Part shown: positions 27,384 to 36,093 of the stretch, in pieces
Layout of the letters: each line of letters starts with the position of its first letter
How positions within the stretch are numbered: the first letter of the stretch is position 1
DNA from: Thermovibrio sp.
GTDB lineage: Bacteria > Aquificota > Aquificia > Desulfurobacteriales > Desulfurobacteriaceae
Reading direction: 5' to 3'
Length of the DNA stretch: 56,844 nt
Assembly (NCBI GenBank): GCA_015488335.1
Contig: WFNZ01000052.1
Location: 1 to 56,844 of the forward strand
Notes under the pieces: model-generated
The model's input: only the letters and a program-made list of their open reading frames with translations
Told to the model about the DNA's origin: nothing
Databases searched by the model: none
Translations under genes and position numbers: made by a program

Positions 27384-28550
27384 TCAAAGGTCGGTGGTAA
27401 TAATATCACACCTTTTGGGAAGGTATATAGAGAAGCAACTTCCTCTTCCTTCTTGACTTTCAACTTCTACTTTTCCACCAAGTTTTTCCGTTGCCAGTTT
27501 AACTATTGAGAGTCCCAGTCCTGTTCCTCCAGATTTCCTTGAGCGGGAGCGTTCTACTCTGTAAAACCTCTCAAATATGAAGGGTAAATGGGATTTGGGG
27601 ATCCCATATCCGGTATCACACACTTTAATTTCATCCTCGTTTTTAAGTTGTTTGAAGGAGATTTCTATCTTTCCCCCTTCTCTGTTGTACTTTATTGCGT
27701 TTTCTATCAAGTTTTTCAAAATGGCGTGAAGGAGTTTTTCGTCTGCACATACTTCAGCATCTTCTGGAATTTTTATTGAAAGCTGTATCCTTTTTTGAGA
27801 TAGGAGCTCCGAAACGTTGTTAAGTATCTCCTTTATTAGGGGGAGAATTTTTACTTTTTCTAACTTCAGGGTTAGATTTGTACTCTCTAAAAGAGAGAGG
27901 GTTATCAGGTCTTCTATGAGCTGTTCCATGTAGTTAACCCTTTCCTGTGCTTTTGATATGTATTTGAGGGCTTTTGTATTCTCTTTGCACGTTTCTTCAA
28001 GTGTCTCAAGAGATATTTTCATTGCTGCCAGTGGTGTTTTGAGTTCATGGGAAGCGTTAGCTATAAAGTCTTTCTTAAGGGTTTCATACTTTTTCATTGG
28101 TGTCTGGTCTATAAGGAGCAGGACTTTTTCGTCCATGTCTGAACCGAAAATTACCTGTACGTAGCTGTCTTTTATCTTCTTTTCCTGCCAAACTCTATAA
28201 CTTTCATTGAAAGCTTCATTTATCATTGATACTACGTCAAAGTCCTTTATTGCCTGGTAAAAGAACTTTCCAATGTCTTTCTCATCTATTCCGAGGAGCT
28301 CCCTGGCGAACCGGTTTGTGAATATAACCCTTCCGTAAGGATCCATTACCACTATTCCTTCCTTGATGAGGCTTAGAGCCCTTGCAAGGAGTTTTGATCT
28401 GTCAATGGGTGGCTGTTTCCCCTCTTGGCTCTTTTTCTTTAGCTTCTTGAGGAGTTTAACTCTCTTTCTTCTCTCGTTGAGAGCTACAGAGGCAAAGACT
28501 AATAGCATCAGAAACAGGAAAATGAGGAGTGCCAGAAGTAGCTGGTTCAA
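27384..28550 (-). CDS. PhoR-like sensor histidine kinase
   Basis: A membrane-anchored two-component sensor kinase of 388 aa. Membrane helix at about residues 3-24, basic linker, a PAS domain at about 52-150 (GIVVMDPYGRVIFTNRFARE), HisKA with the phospho-accepting His in ANASHELKTPLAAM (about 168), and HATPase_c with NLIENAIKYN, DTGYGIP and GGTGLGLSIV. With one membrane helix and no sizeable periplasmic loop it resembles PhoR. No response-regulator gene is adjacent, so it is an orphan here. phoU lies 23 kb away. TTG start at 28550 with GGAG seven bases upstream; it ends 13 bases before bamA, so envelope genes may be co-transcribed. Confidence 0.9.
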   Translation of the reverse strand: MNQLLLALLIFLFLMLLVFASVALNERRKRVKLLKKLKKKSQEGKQPPIDRSKLLARALSLIKEGIVVMDPYGRVIFTNRFARELLGIDEKDIGKFFYQAIKDFDVVSMINEAFNESYRVWQEKKIKDSYVQVIFGSDMDEKVLLLIDQTPMKKYETLKKDFIANASHELKTPLAAMKISLETLEETCKENTKALKYISKAQERVNYMEQLIEDLITLSLLESTNLTLKLEKVKILPLIKEILNNVSELLSQKRIQLSIKIPEDAEVCADEKLLHAILKNLIENAIKYNREGGKIEISFKQLKNEDEIKVCDTGYGIPKSHLPFIFERFYRVERSRSRKSGGTGLGLSIVKLATEKLGGKVEVESQEGRGSCFSIYLPKRCDIITTDL

Positions 28551-28563
28551 GTTTAGCTCCCGT

Positions 28564-28592
28564 TTGTGAGGTGTGATTTAATAGTTTATCAT
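28564..28592 (+). promoter_or_regulatory. Candidate sigma-70-type promoter for the GAPDH gene
   Basis: TTGTGA (28564-28569) and TATCAT (28587-28592) are separated by 17 bases and match 4 of 6 and 5 of 6 consensus positions. The -10 lies 33 bases before the ATG at 28626, whose RBS is GGGAGGAG. The kinase gene diverges from the same gap. Confidence 0.5.
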
Positions 28593-28616
28593 TAAGAAAG
28601 TAAAAATGACCTATAG

Positions 28617-29645
<1,029 letters not shown>

Positions 29646-29652
<7 letters not shown>

Positions 29653-30209
29653 TTTATGTACTTCCTTAGAGCAAAGTTTTTCCACAGGAATTTCTCTGCC
29701 TTAAACCAGTTCTTAAGGATTAAGTCATTTTTCTTGTTCTTTAAAGGTAGAAACTGAAGACTTTTGTCAATAACGGGAACCGCCAAACCGCCAAGGGAAC
29801 TCTTCTTTATTAAATAACCATCTGGAGTCAATACTGCTATTAAAAAGACGGCAATAGAGGCAAGAATCCATCCCCTTATAACTCCAAAGAAAAAACCCAG
29901 CACGTTGTTGACTATTCCCATTGCTGTTTCGTTTACCTTCCTGTTGATGTGGAAGGCTATGTACTTTGAGATTACAAAGGAAATTAGAAAGATGAAGATT
30001 CCGGAAACTATTACGGTAGTTTTGTCTGGCCTGCTGACCAGTACTCTGGCAACCAGAGGAGCAAAGATGTATGCGGCGTATAAACTGGCAATAATACCTG
30101 TAATGGAGATTATCTCCTCAATAAACCCTTTATTGAAGCCTCTTATTAGGTTCCAGCCTAAAATTATGATTATTAGGCCGTCTAAGACGTTGAGTGTTGT
30201 GAGGTTCAC
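29646..30209 (-). CDS. CvpA-family membrane protein
   Basis: An inner-membrane protein of the CvpA/colicin V production family; members are linked to envelope stress and purine-operon context, with unknown biochemical role. The 187-aa product has four membrane segments (about 9-30, 35-55, 65-90 and 100-130), including LDGLIIIILGWNLIRGFNKGF at the N-terminus. I prefer the GTG at 30209, which makes a GTGA overlap with the nadC stop and has GGAGG four bases upstream. The ATG at 30236 would add nine residues encoded in nadC. It is the last gene of the nadC transcript. Confidence 0.85.
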
Positions 30210-31048
30210 CACACCTCCAGGCTGAAGTCTATCCATTTTGCTGCAGTTATTATTTTACTGGTAGATACGAAGTCAACCGGCAGTTCCCTAATAATTTCCA
30301 ATTTTTCAAGTGTTATTCCGCCGGAGACTTCAACTTTTATACCCGGTTTAGCCTCTTTTAGCCTTAGAGCTGCTTCTTTTACCTTATCTAAAGGCCAGTT
30401 ATCAAGCATTACTATGTCAATTAAATCAATTACTTCAAGGGCTTCCTGAAGCTGTTTCTGGTTTTCAATTTCAACTTCAATTTTTGTGGTAACCGGTACC
30501 TGTTCTGAAACTTTTATAACGGCCGATTTAACTCCGCCAAAGGCTTTAATGTGGTTGTCCTTTATCATGGCGGCATCGTAGAGGCCTAACCTGTGGTTGA
30601 GAGCTCCCCCCACCTTAGTAGCGTGTTTTTCCAGTATCCTTAACCCCGGTGTTGTTTTTCGGGTATCAAGTAGCTTTACCTGTGAACCTTTCAGCTTTTC
30701 AGCAAACTTCCTCGTTGTTGTTGCAATTCCACTTAGCCGCTGAATCAGATTTAGAGCTGTCCTTTCGGCAGTGAGGATGGAGGGGAGCTCCCCCTCAATC
30801 AGACAGATAACTTCCCCACCTTTAAACTTTTCTCCTTCCTGTTTTAACCACTCTATCTCTGTTTTTGGGTTTACCGTTTCAAATGTAATATTAAACGGTT
30901 CTACACCACAGAGGATTCCCCTCTCTCTTGCTATGAGCTTTGCCTCTCCTTTTGTTTTATGGAGGGCTCTAGTAGTGATGTCTCCTGCGGCTCCTAAATC
31001 TTCGTTGAGAAAGTTTACAATTAGTCTTCTCAAGTATAGAGGGTTCAT
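30206..31048 (-). CDS. nadC: Nicotinate-nucleotide pyrophosphorylase (carboxylating)
   Basis: Quinolinate phosphoribosyltransferase: quinolinate plus PRPP gives nicotinate mononucleotide, CO2 and PPi in de novo NAD synthesis. The 280-aa enzyme has NEDLGAAGDITTRAL, the catalytic core with AERTALNLIQRLSGIATTT, LDTRKTTPGLR, GGALNHRLGLYDAAMIKDNHI, and the C-terminal VSGGITLEKL. Full-length for the family. ATG at 31048 has GGAGG four bases upstream, and that SD is half of a palindrome shared with divergent pgsA. nadA and nadB are not in this window. Confidence 0.95.
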   Translation of the reverse strand: MNPLYLRRLIVNFLNEDLGAAGDITTRALHKTKGEAKLIARERGILCGVEPFNITFETVNPKTEIEWLKQEGEKFKGGEVICLIEGELPSILTAERTALNLIQRLSGIATTTRKFAEKLKGSQVKLLDTRKTTPGLRILEKHATKVGGALNHRLGLYDAAMIKDNHIKAFGGVKSAVIKVSEQVPVTTKIEVEIENQKQLQEALEVIDLIDIVMLDNWPLDKVKEAALRLKEAKPGIKVEVSGGITLEKLEIIRELPVDFVSTSKIITAAKWIDFSLEVW

Positions 31049-31052
31049 CTTT

Positions 31053-31062
31053 CCTCCGGAGG
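31053..31062. promoter_or_regulatory. Palindromic Shine-Dalgarno serving both nadC and pgsA
   Basis: CCTCCGGAGG is a perfect 10-base palindrome in the middle of an 18-base gap between divergent nadC (ATG ends at 31046) and pgsA (GTG at 31067). Each strand presents GGAGG exactly four bases before its own start codon. The gap cannot hold two promoters, so each mRNA must begin inside, or beyond, the opposite gene. Confidence 0.8.
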
Positions 31063-31066
31063 TAGT

Positions 31067-31606
31067 GTGGTAAGCATTCCAAACCTGATAACCGTTTTTC
31101 GGGTCTTTTTAGTGCCGGTTTTCATTATGGCTGTTTTTTACGGTAGATTCAAGGCGGCTTTCCTTACTTTTCTTCTGGCCTCCCTCAGCGATGCTTTAGA
31201 TGGCTTTCTGGCAAGAAAGTTAAGTCAGATAACTCTTCTTGGGGTTATACTTGATCCGATTGCCGACAAATCTTTGATAGATTCTGGATATATTCTATTT
31301 TCTTTCGTTGAAAAGGTCATTCCTGTTTGGCTCTCTGTTATTGTGGTAAGCAGGGACCTCTTGATAGTCTTTGGAGGATGGCTCCTCTCCGTTTTTGGAA
31401 AGTTAGATAGTATTAGACCTACACTTTTAGGAAAGTTAACTGCGTTTTTGCAGTTCTTAACGATCCTGGTGGTTCTTGTAAAGGTTAATTACGATATCAT
31501 TGGATTAAAAGAGCTCAAATTCCTCTTTTACCTTACAGGGGCTTTTACGATTGCCTCTGCAATTCACTATACGTATGCGGGAATAAGAGAGCTAAATGGT
31601 GAATAG
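31067..31606 (+). CDS. pgsA: CDP-diacylglycerol-glycerol-3-phosphate 3-phosphatidyltransferase
   Basis: Makes phosphatidylglycerol phosphate from CDP-diacylglycerol, in the inner membrane. The 179-aa protein begins VSIPNLITVFRVFLVP and carries the CDP-alcohol phosphotransferase motif D-x2-DG-x2-AR-x8-G-x3-D-x3-D as SDALDGFLARKL followed by GVILDPIADK (about residues 42-65). Four to five further hydrophobic helices follow. GTG start with GGAGG from the shared palindrome. It overlaps the next gene by 11 bases. CDP-alcohol transferases of other specificity share the motif, but the N-terminus and length fit PgsA. Confidence 0.9.
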   Translation: MVSIPNLITVFRVFLVPVFIMAVFYGRFKAAFLTFLLASLSDALDGFLARKLSQITLLGVILDPIADKSLIDSGYILFSFVEKVIPVWLSVIVVSRDLLIVFGGWLLSVFGKLDSIRPTLLGKLTAFLQFLTILVVLVKVNYDIIGLKELKFLFYLTGAFTIASAIHYTYAGIRELNGE

Positions 31607-32660
31607 GTATCTGCCAGAAATTTACCTGTTTTTAACGATAGTTCTTTTACTACTGCTGCTCTTTTCCCTAACGCCTGCACTTTTACCCTTTTTCATAGCT
31701 TCTATTCTTGCATATGTATCGCTTCCTATTTTTGACCTGTTTAACCAAATAACAAGAAAGAGGAGAGTTTCTGCTTTACTCACCATACTTACTCTGATTT
31801 TAATTTTGATTGTGGCGTTGTTTGTGGTTTTACCTACTGTAATTGGTCAGATTCAAAGTTTTATAAACTACTTACCTACTCTTGCTAAAAAGTTAGATTC
31901 CTTTCTTTTCTCTCATTTTGGAAAACACTGGTCAATATACCATCCGTTCAAGATAAAAAATCTTGCAGAGATTTTCCAGGAAATTTATTCAAAGCTGGGA
32001 TCTATTCCTGTTGGAAGTATAATTTCTAAACTATTCTCTGGAGTTTTTTCAGTTCTCTCTATTGCTATTGATGTTGTTGTTGTCCCATTTCTTACCTATT
32101 ATTTCTTGATTGAGTCGGATAAAATTCTAAAACTCTACATCTCCCTTGCTCCTGAATCAATACAGCCTGAGCTAAAAAACCTTATAAAAAAGGTTCACTC
32201 TGCACTATCAAGTTATTTAGTGGGGCAGATTGCTGTTGCAGTTTTCGTTGGAAGCTATTTAGCTATAGGTCTCTACTTTGTGGGAATTAAATACTCGCTC
32301 CTCATCGGCTTTGTTGCAGGTGTTCTAAACATGATTCCCTACGTTGGCTTTTTCTCCGGGCTTCTTCCTTCACTCCTCCTTGCCATATTTGACAACGGTT
32401 CCCTTGAGGCGGTTTTGGGCGTTTTAACCGTTTTCCTTACCGAGGCCGGCTTTGAGAACCTAATCTACCCCCTCGTTATGAGCAGAACCACAGGTATTAA
32501 TCCTATTCTTATACTCCTTTTCATCTTTACAGGCGGTTACTTGGGAGGTTTCTTAGGAATCGTTGTTGCGGTTCCCCTTGCTGTAATGCTGATCCCTATA
32601 TTTGAGAGTTTTCTTGAGAAAAAAGGGAGAAGAGAAGTTGATAGTAGGGATCACCGGTAA
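31596..32660 (+). CDS. AI-2E family (PerM-like) transporter
   Basis: A polytopic inner-membrane protein of the AI-2 exporter/PerM superfamily, 354 aa, with about eight membrane helices. Characteristic features are the paired N-terminal helices, the central soluble segment (about 90-160), PFLTYYFLIESDKI, GVLNMIPYVGFFSGLLPSLLLA, and the C-terminal P-rich pair ending LPVAV-type (GIVVAVPLAVMLIPIFE). Family members export autoinducer-2 or act as Na+/H+ antiporters; the substrate here is unknown. ATG at 31596 overlaps pgsA; the end overlaps coaE by 23 bases. Confidence 0.88.
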   Translation: MVNRYLPEIYLFLTIVLLLLLLFSLTPALLPFFIASILAYVSLPIFDLFNQITRKRRVSALLTILTLILILIVALFVVLPTVIGQIQSFINYLPTLAKKLDSFLFSHFGKHWSIYHPFKIKNLAEIFQEIYSKLGSIPVGSIISKLFSGVFSVLSIAIDVVVVPFLTYYFLIESDKILKLYISLAPESIQPELKNLIKKVHSALSSYLVGQIAVAVFVGSYLAIGLYFVGIKYSLLIGFVAGVLNMIPYVGFFSGLLPSLLLAIFDNGSLEAVLGVLTVFLTEAGFENLIYPLVMSRTTGINPILILLFIFTGGYLGGFLGIVVAVPLAVMLIPIFESFLEKKGRREVDSRDHR

Positions 32661-33210
32661 TATAGGTTCTGGTAAATCTACTCTATCAAAATTTTTGAGT
32701 CTCAAAGGATTTACTGTTTACGATGCTGACAGGATAGGAAAGGAAGTTCTCCAGAAAGAGGCTAAGGATGATGTGGTAAGGATTTTCGGGAAGGAGCTCC
32801 TCACCAATTCCGGCCTCATAGATACCAGAAAACTTGGAGCCATTGTGTTTTCAGACCCCGATTCTCTCAAGAAACTTACCGGAATACTTCATCCTCTTAT
32901 CCTTGAACGTCTTAAGCTTTTGAAGTTTAAATACTCTGATTCTGTAGTTTTTGTTGAGGCGGCCGTGGCCGTTGAGTATGGCTGGCACACTTTTTTTGAC
33001 AGACTAATTCTTGTGTTTGCTTACAGAGGGCAAAGGCTTTTGAGGGCTGCTAAGAAATTTGGTTTAAAAGAGGCCTTAAAGCGTGATTCCCTTCAACTTC
33101 CCTACAGTGAAAAGTTAAAATACGCAGACTACCTTATCTGTAACACAGGAACTTTACTCCACCTTAAGGAACAGGCGGAGTTCCTGGTGAAGGAGATTCT
33201 GAGGTGCTGA
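32638..33210 (+). CDS. coaE: Dephospho-CoA kinase
   Basis: Last step of CoA synthesis: phosphorylates the 3'-OH of dephospho-CoA. The 190-aa form starts LIVGITGNIGSGKSTLSKFL with P-loop GNIGSGKS, then VYDADRIGKEVL (substrate aspartates), a lid region, and YADYLICNTG near the C-terminus. I chose the TTG at 32638, which places the start right before the first beta strand, with GGGAG upstream. A longer frame from 32602 would add twelve residues that overlap the transporter gene and do not fit the family. Confidence 0.9.
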   Translation: MIVGITGNIGSGKSTLSKFLSLKGFTVYDADRIGKEVLQKEAKDDVVRIFGKELLTNSGLIDTRKLGAIVFSDPDSLKKLTGILHPLILERLKLLKFKYSDSVVFVEAAVAVEYGWHTFFDRLILVFAYRGQRLLRAAKKFGLKEALKRDSLQLPYSEKLKYADYLICNTGTLLHLKEQAEFLVKEILRC

Positions 33211-34016
33211 GGGTTCTTTTCGTTGGAGATGTTGTTGGAAGGCCGGGGAGGAGAGCTCTCCACCTCTGGCTTGAGGAGAACAGGGATAGGTTTGATATCT
33301 GCATAGCCAACGGTGAGAACGCTGCAGGGGGTTTCGGCCTTACGGAGAAGATAGTCAACAAGCTCCTCTCCTACGGCGTTGACGTTATAACCGGGGGAAA
33401 CCACACATTTGACAAGAAAGATATTTACCAGTTCATAGACAAGTATCCAATCTTGAGGCCTGCAAACTACCCTGAAGGGACTCCCGGAAGGGGATTTATA
33501 ACCCTTGAGGTTAAAGGATTAAAAGTTCTAATTGTTAACCTGATGGGAAGGGTTTTTATGGAGTGTCTTGATAACCCTTTTAGGATTTTTGACGCTATAT
33601 ACGAAGAAAACCCTGCCGACGTTGTTATCGTTGATTTCCACGGAGAGGCCTCGTCTGAGAAACAGGCTTTTGGCTTTTACGCCGACGGCAGAGCAACCGC
33701 CGTTTTTGGAACCCATACCCACGTTCAAACTGCCGATTTGAGGCTGCTTCCACAGGGTACACTCTACATTACAGATGCTGGAATGACCGGAGCTACGGAT
33801 ACCGTAATAGGGATGGAGCCGAAAGAGGGGGTAGACAGGTTTGTAAAACAGCTTCCTGTAAGATTTAAAGTTCCAGAGAAGGCAAAGGTTATCCAGTTCT
33901 GCGGTGTTCTGTTTGAGATTGATGACGACCTGAGGGTTAAGGGTTTCCAGAGAATTTACGATTTCTACGAGAGAGGAGAGGATGGCGCTTATATTAGACG
34001 GGAGAGCTCTCTCTGA
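33204..34016 (+). CDS. YmdB-type (TIGR00282) metallophosphoesterase
   Basis: A calcineurin-like di-metal phosphoesterase of the YmdB family, some members of which hydrolyse 2',3'- or 3',5'-cyclic nucleotides. The 270-aa protein shows the ligand set in order: FVGDVVGRPGRRAL, NGENAAGGFG, TGGNHTFDK, DFHGEASSEK, GTHTHVQTADLRLLP. Length is typical. GTG start at 33204 overlaps coaE by 7 bases, and its end overlaps folD by 35 bases. In other bacteria it sits next to rny (RNase Y); here it lies between coaE and folD. Actual substrate is unknown. Confidence 0.92.
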   Translation: MLRVLFVGDVVGRPGRRALHLWLEENRDRFDICIANGENAAGGFGLTEKIVNKLLSYGVDVITGGNHTFDKKDIYQFIDKYPILRPANYPEGTPGRGFITLEVKGLKVLIVNLMGRVFMECLDNPFRIFDAIYEENPADVVIVDFHGEASSEKQAFGFYADGRATAVFGTHTHVQTADLRLLPQGTLYITDAGMTGATDTVIGMEPKEGVDRFVKQLPVRFKVPEKAKVIQFCGVLFEIDDDLRVKGFQRIYDFYERGEDGAYIRRESSL

Positions 34017-34839
34017 GAAAATAAGGGGAGAGCTTAAGGAAGAAGTAGAGGAACTTAGGGAGAGATTTGGGAGAGCTCCTACCTTAGCTGTAGTTCTGGT
34101 TGGGAACAACCCTGCCAGCGAGATTTACGTCAGGAACAAGATAAAGGCCTGCCAGAAGATTGGAATTAACTCCATTGACAGGAAACTCCCTGCAGAGATT
34201 ACTCAAGAAGAGCTCAACAGAACCGTTAAAGAGCTCAACGAGAACCCTGAAGTTGATGGAATAATCGTTCAGCTTCCACTTCCCGGACAACTTTCGTGCA
34301 GGGAAGTAATTAACTACATCTCACCTGAAAAAGACGTTGACGGTTTTCACCCTGTAAACGTTGGAAAGTGTATGTTGGGGCTTTACGAAGAAGGTTTAAT
34401 GCCCTGTACGCCGGCAGGGGTTATGAAGTTTTTTGAGGCCTACAACATCCCTTTAGAGGGGAAAAACGCCGTTATGGTAGGCCACAGCAACATTGTGGGA
34501 AAGCCTCTTGCAAACATGCTTTTAAATGCCAACGCAACGGTTTCCGTCTGCCACGTTTATACGGAAGACCTTGCCCACTACACCCGTTATGCAGACATCC
34601 TCTGCGTTGCCACCGGCGTTCCACACCTCATAAAGGCAGACATGGTAAAAGAGGGAGCCGTTGTTATTGACATTGGAATCAGCAGAGTAAATGGTAAGAT
34701 AGTTGGAGATGTAGATTTTGATGCCGTGAAGGAGAAGGTTTCGGCAATTACGCCGGTTCCGGGAGGCGTTGGCCCCATGACCATAACAATGCTCCTTTAC
34801 AATACGGTGAAAGCTTTTAAGATGAGGATGGGTGTTTGA
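33982..34839 (+). CDS. folD: Bifunctional methylenetetrahydrofolate dehydrogenase/cyclohydrolase
   Basis: Interconverts methylene-THF, methenyl-THF and formyl-THF. The 285-aa protein has the active-site Lys/Tyr region (SEIYVRNKIKACQKIG), VDGIIVQLPLP, KDVDGFHPVN, PCTPAGVM, the NAD(P) loop VMVGHSNIVGKPLANML, and the C-terminal TPVPGGVGPMTITMLLYNT. ATG at 33982 lies 35 bases inside the phosphoesterase gene. The 3' end overlaps the ferredoxin gene by 4 bases (TTGA). The co-transcribed ferredoxin raises the possibility of coupling to methylene-THF metabolism, but that is speculation. Confidence 0.95.
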   Translation: MALILDGRALSEKIRGELKEEVEELRERFGRAPTLAVVLVGNNPASEIYVRNKIKACQKIGINSIDRKLPAEITQEELNRTVKELNENPEVDGIIVQLPLPGQLSCREVINYISPEKDVDGFHPVNVGKCMLGLYEEGLMPCTPAGVMKFFEAYNIPLEGKNAVMVGHSNIVGKPLANMLLNANATVSVCHVYTEDLAHYTRYADILCVATGVPHLIKADMVKEGAVVIDIGISRVNGKIVGDVDFDAVKEKVSAITPVPGGVGPMTITMLLYNTVKAFKMRMGV

Positions 34840-35030
34840 AAGTTGTTCCCTACATTGATCAGGAAGGGTGTATTGGCTGTGGAATTTGTGTTGACGTTTG
34901 TCCTACAGGTGTTTTCGTAATGAGTGGAGAGAAAGCTGTTGTTATGTACCCTGAAGTCTGCAACGGCTGTGGAATATGCGTTGAGAACTGCCCCGTTGAT
35001 GTTATAACTCTCAAGTGGACAGACCTGTAA
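34836..35030 (+). CDS. 2[4Fe-4S] ferredoxin
   Basis: A 64-aa dicluster ferredoxin, an electron carrier. Two CxxCxxCxxxCP motifs are visible: CIGCGICVDVCP (Cys12, 15, 18, 22) and CNGCGICVENCP (Cys42, 45, 48, 52), with the pseudo-twofold repeat typical of clostridial-type ferredoxins. There is no long insertion, so it is not the Alvin type. The start is TTG at 34836, making a TTGA overlap with the folD stop. In a reductive carbon-fixing organism such a protein could supply pyruvate or oxoglutarate synthase; that partner is inferred. Confidence 0.93.
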   Translation: MKVVPYIDQEGCIGCGICVDVCPTGVFVMSGEKAVVMYPEVCNGCGICVENCPVDVITLKWTDL

Positions 35031-35081
35031 CCTTTCAGATAAAATCCCTTTCTAACTTATAAAGCCGGAAGGAGATGAAAA

Positions 35082-35543
35082 ATGCTTTTGATATTAAAGT
35101 CCCTCTACCTGTATTCTGTATCCCTTTGGGTGGGAGCTCTCTTTTTCTTCACAGCCGTTGGGGCTCCTTTAGCATTCAAGGTATTAAAGAAAGAGGAAGC
35201 GGGAAAGTATACAGGAGCGGTATTCCCGAAATACTTTGGCCTTGGTTACATCTTCGGTCTTCTTGCCCTTATTTCTTTCTACCTGCTCGTTAAGGAGAAT
35301 ATGACTCTGATTGCCTCAGTAAATCTGTTTTTGCTTCTGGTTATGAACCTTCTTAACTTTGTGAACGGCCTGCTCATTGTTCCCAAAGCTGGCCTTTTAA
35401 AGGCTGAGTTTTACAGGAGTAACGACCGTTCTTACTACGATAGATTCTTAAAACTCCATGCAGTTTCTATGGCCTTAAACGGTATTAATGTGGTTTTAGG
35501 TCTTATGGTTATTGGAATAACCTCTCTCTATTTAACCTTTTAG
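35082..35543 (+). CDS. DUF4149-type integral membrane protein
   Basis: A 153-aa membrane protein with four hydrophobic helices (about 4-25, 50-68, 76-97 and 128-150). The N-terminal SVSLWVGALFFFTAVGAPLAFKVL pattern matches DUF4149, a family of unknown function in which the WxG and the A..F motifs are conserved. It follows a 51-base gap with GGAAGGAG before the ATG, so it may start its own transcript. Neighbours (ferredoxin, LapA-like) offer no clear function. Confidence 0.8.
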   Translation: MLLILKSLYLYSVSLWVGALFFFTAVGAPLAFKVLKKEEAGKYTGAVFPKYFGLGYIFGLLALISFYLLVKENMTLIASVNLFLLLVMNLLNFVNGLLIVPKAGLLKAEFYRSNDRSYYDRFLKLHAVSMALNGINVVLGLMVIGITSLYLTF

Positions 35544-35552
35544 AGGTTAGAG

Positions 35553-35855
35553 ATGACGCTAAAGCAGAATTTTTATGCAGTTCTTGTGGCTGTAATTGTT
35601 GTTGGGGTTACCCTCTTTGCCCTTCAAAACTTTCAGGATGTTAATGTAACAATTCCCTTTTTAGGTGAATTTAAAACAAAGCTCTTTGTTGTTATAGTTT
35701 TTTCATTTCTATCCGGCTTTCTTACTGCCGGTTTTCTCTCTCTTATCCTTAAGATATTTTCCCTTCCTTCTAAGATGAGGAAAAAGGAGAAACGGGTTGA
35801 GGATAGATCAGTTCCTGAAGGTAGCAAGGATAGTAAAGAGGAGGAGCGTAGCTAA
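35553..35855 (+). CDS. LapA-domain membrane protein
   Basis: A 100-aa protein with two membrane helices (about 7-24 and 44-66) separated by a short QNFQDVNVTIPFLGEF segment, the LapA (DUF1049) pattern. A charged K/E/R-rich cytoplasmic tail follows. E. coli LapA interacts with LapB in LPS assembly control; in this lineage the role is unknown. ATG with GAGGTTAGAG upstream. The last 59 bases overlap the S4-domain gene in another frame. Confidence 0.82.
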   Translation: MTLKQNFYAVLVAVIVVGVTLFALQNFQDVNVTIPFLGEFKTKLFVVIVFSFLSGFLTAGFLSLILKIFSLPSKMRKKEKRVEDRSVPEGSKDSKEEERS

Positions 35856-36084
35856 GGAACTCTGCGATTCGGGTGCCGTTAAAGTTAACGGCCAGTCTGC
35901 TAAGCCTTCAAGGGAAGTGAGAGAGGGAGACGTTGTTGAGATAGATACTCTGACCCGATTTTTAAAGGTGAAGGTTCTAAAAGTTCCGAAAAGGAAGAAT
36001 GTTTCAAAAAGAGAAGCTAAGGAACTTTGCCAGATCCTTGAAGACCGGAAGAAAGACATCAGAGACATAATAGATCTGATATGA
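35797..36084 (+). CDS. S4-domain RNA-binding protein (Hsp15/RqcP-like)
   Basis: A 95-aa protein that is essentially one S4 domain: RIDQFLKVARIVKRRSVAKELCDSGAVKVNG followed by the basic tail KVPKRKNVSKREAK. This size and pattern match Hsp15/RqcP, which binds 50S subunits carrying stalled nascent chains. TTG start at 35797 with AAGGAG upstream lies inside the LapA-like gene (59-base overlap), an unusually deep overlap. The acyl-CoA synthetase gene starts 10 bases after its stop. Confidence 0.85.
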   Translation: MRIDQFLKVARIVKRRSVAKELCDSGAVKVNGQSAKPSREVREGDVVEIDTLTRFLKVKVLKVPKRKNVSKREAKELCQILEDRKKDIRDIIDLI

Positions 36085-36093
36085 GGGGACGCT

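Noticed and set aside
25071-27463. Longer BamA beginning at 27463
   Set aside because: It would overlap the histidine kinase by 80 bases and place 31 residues before a clear signal peptide; the ATG at 27370 has its own RBS.
33528-34109. A 193-codon minus-strand open frame over the phosphoesterase/folD junction
   Set aside because: Overlaps two strong genes in antisense and has no recognisable motif.
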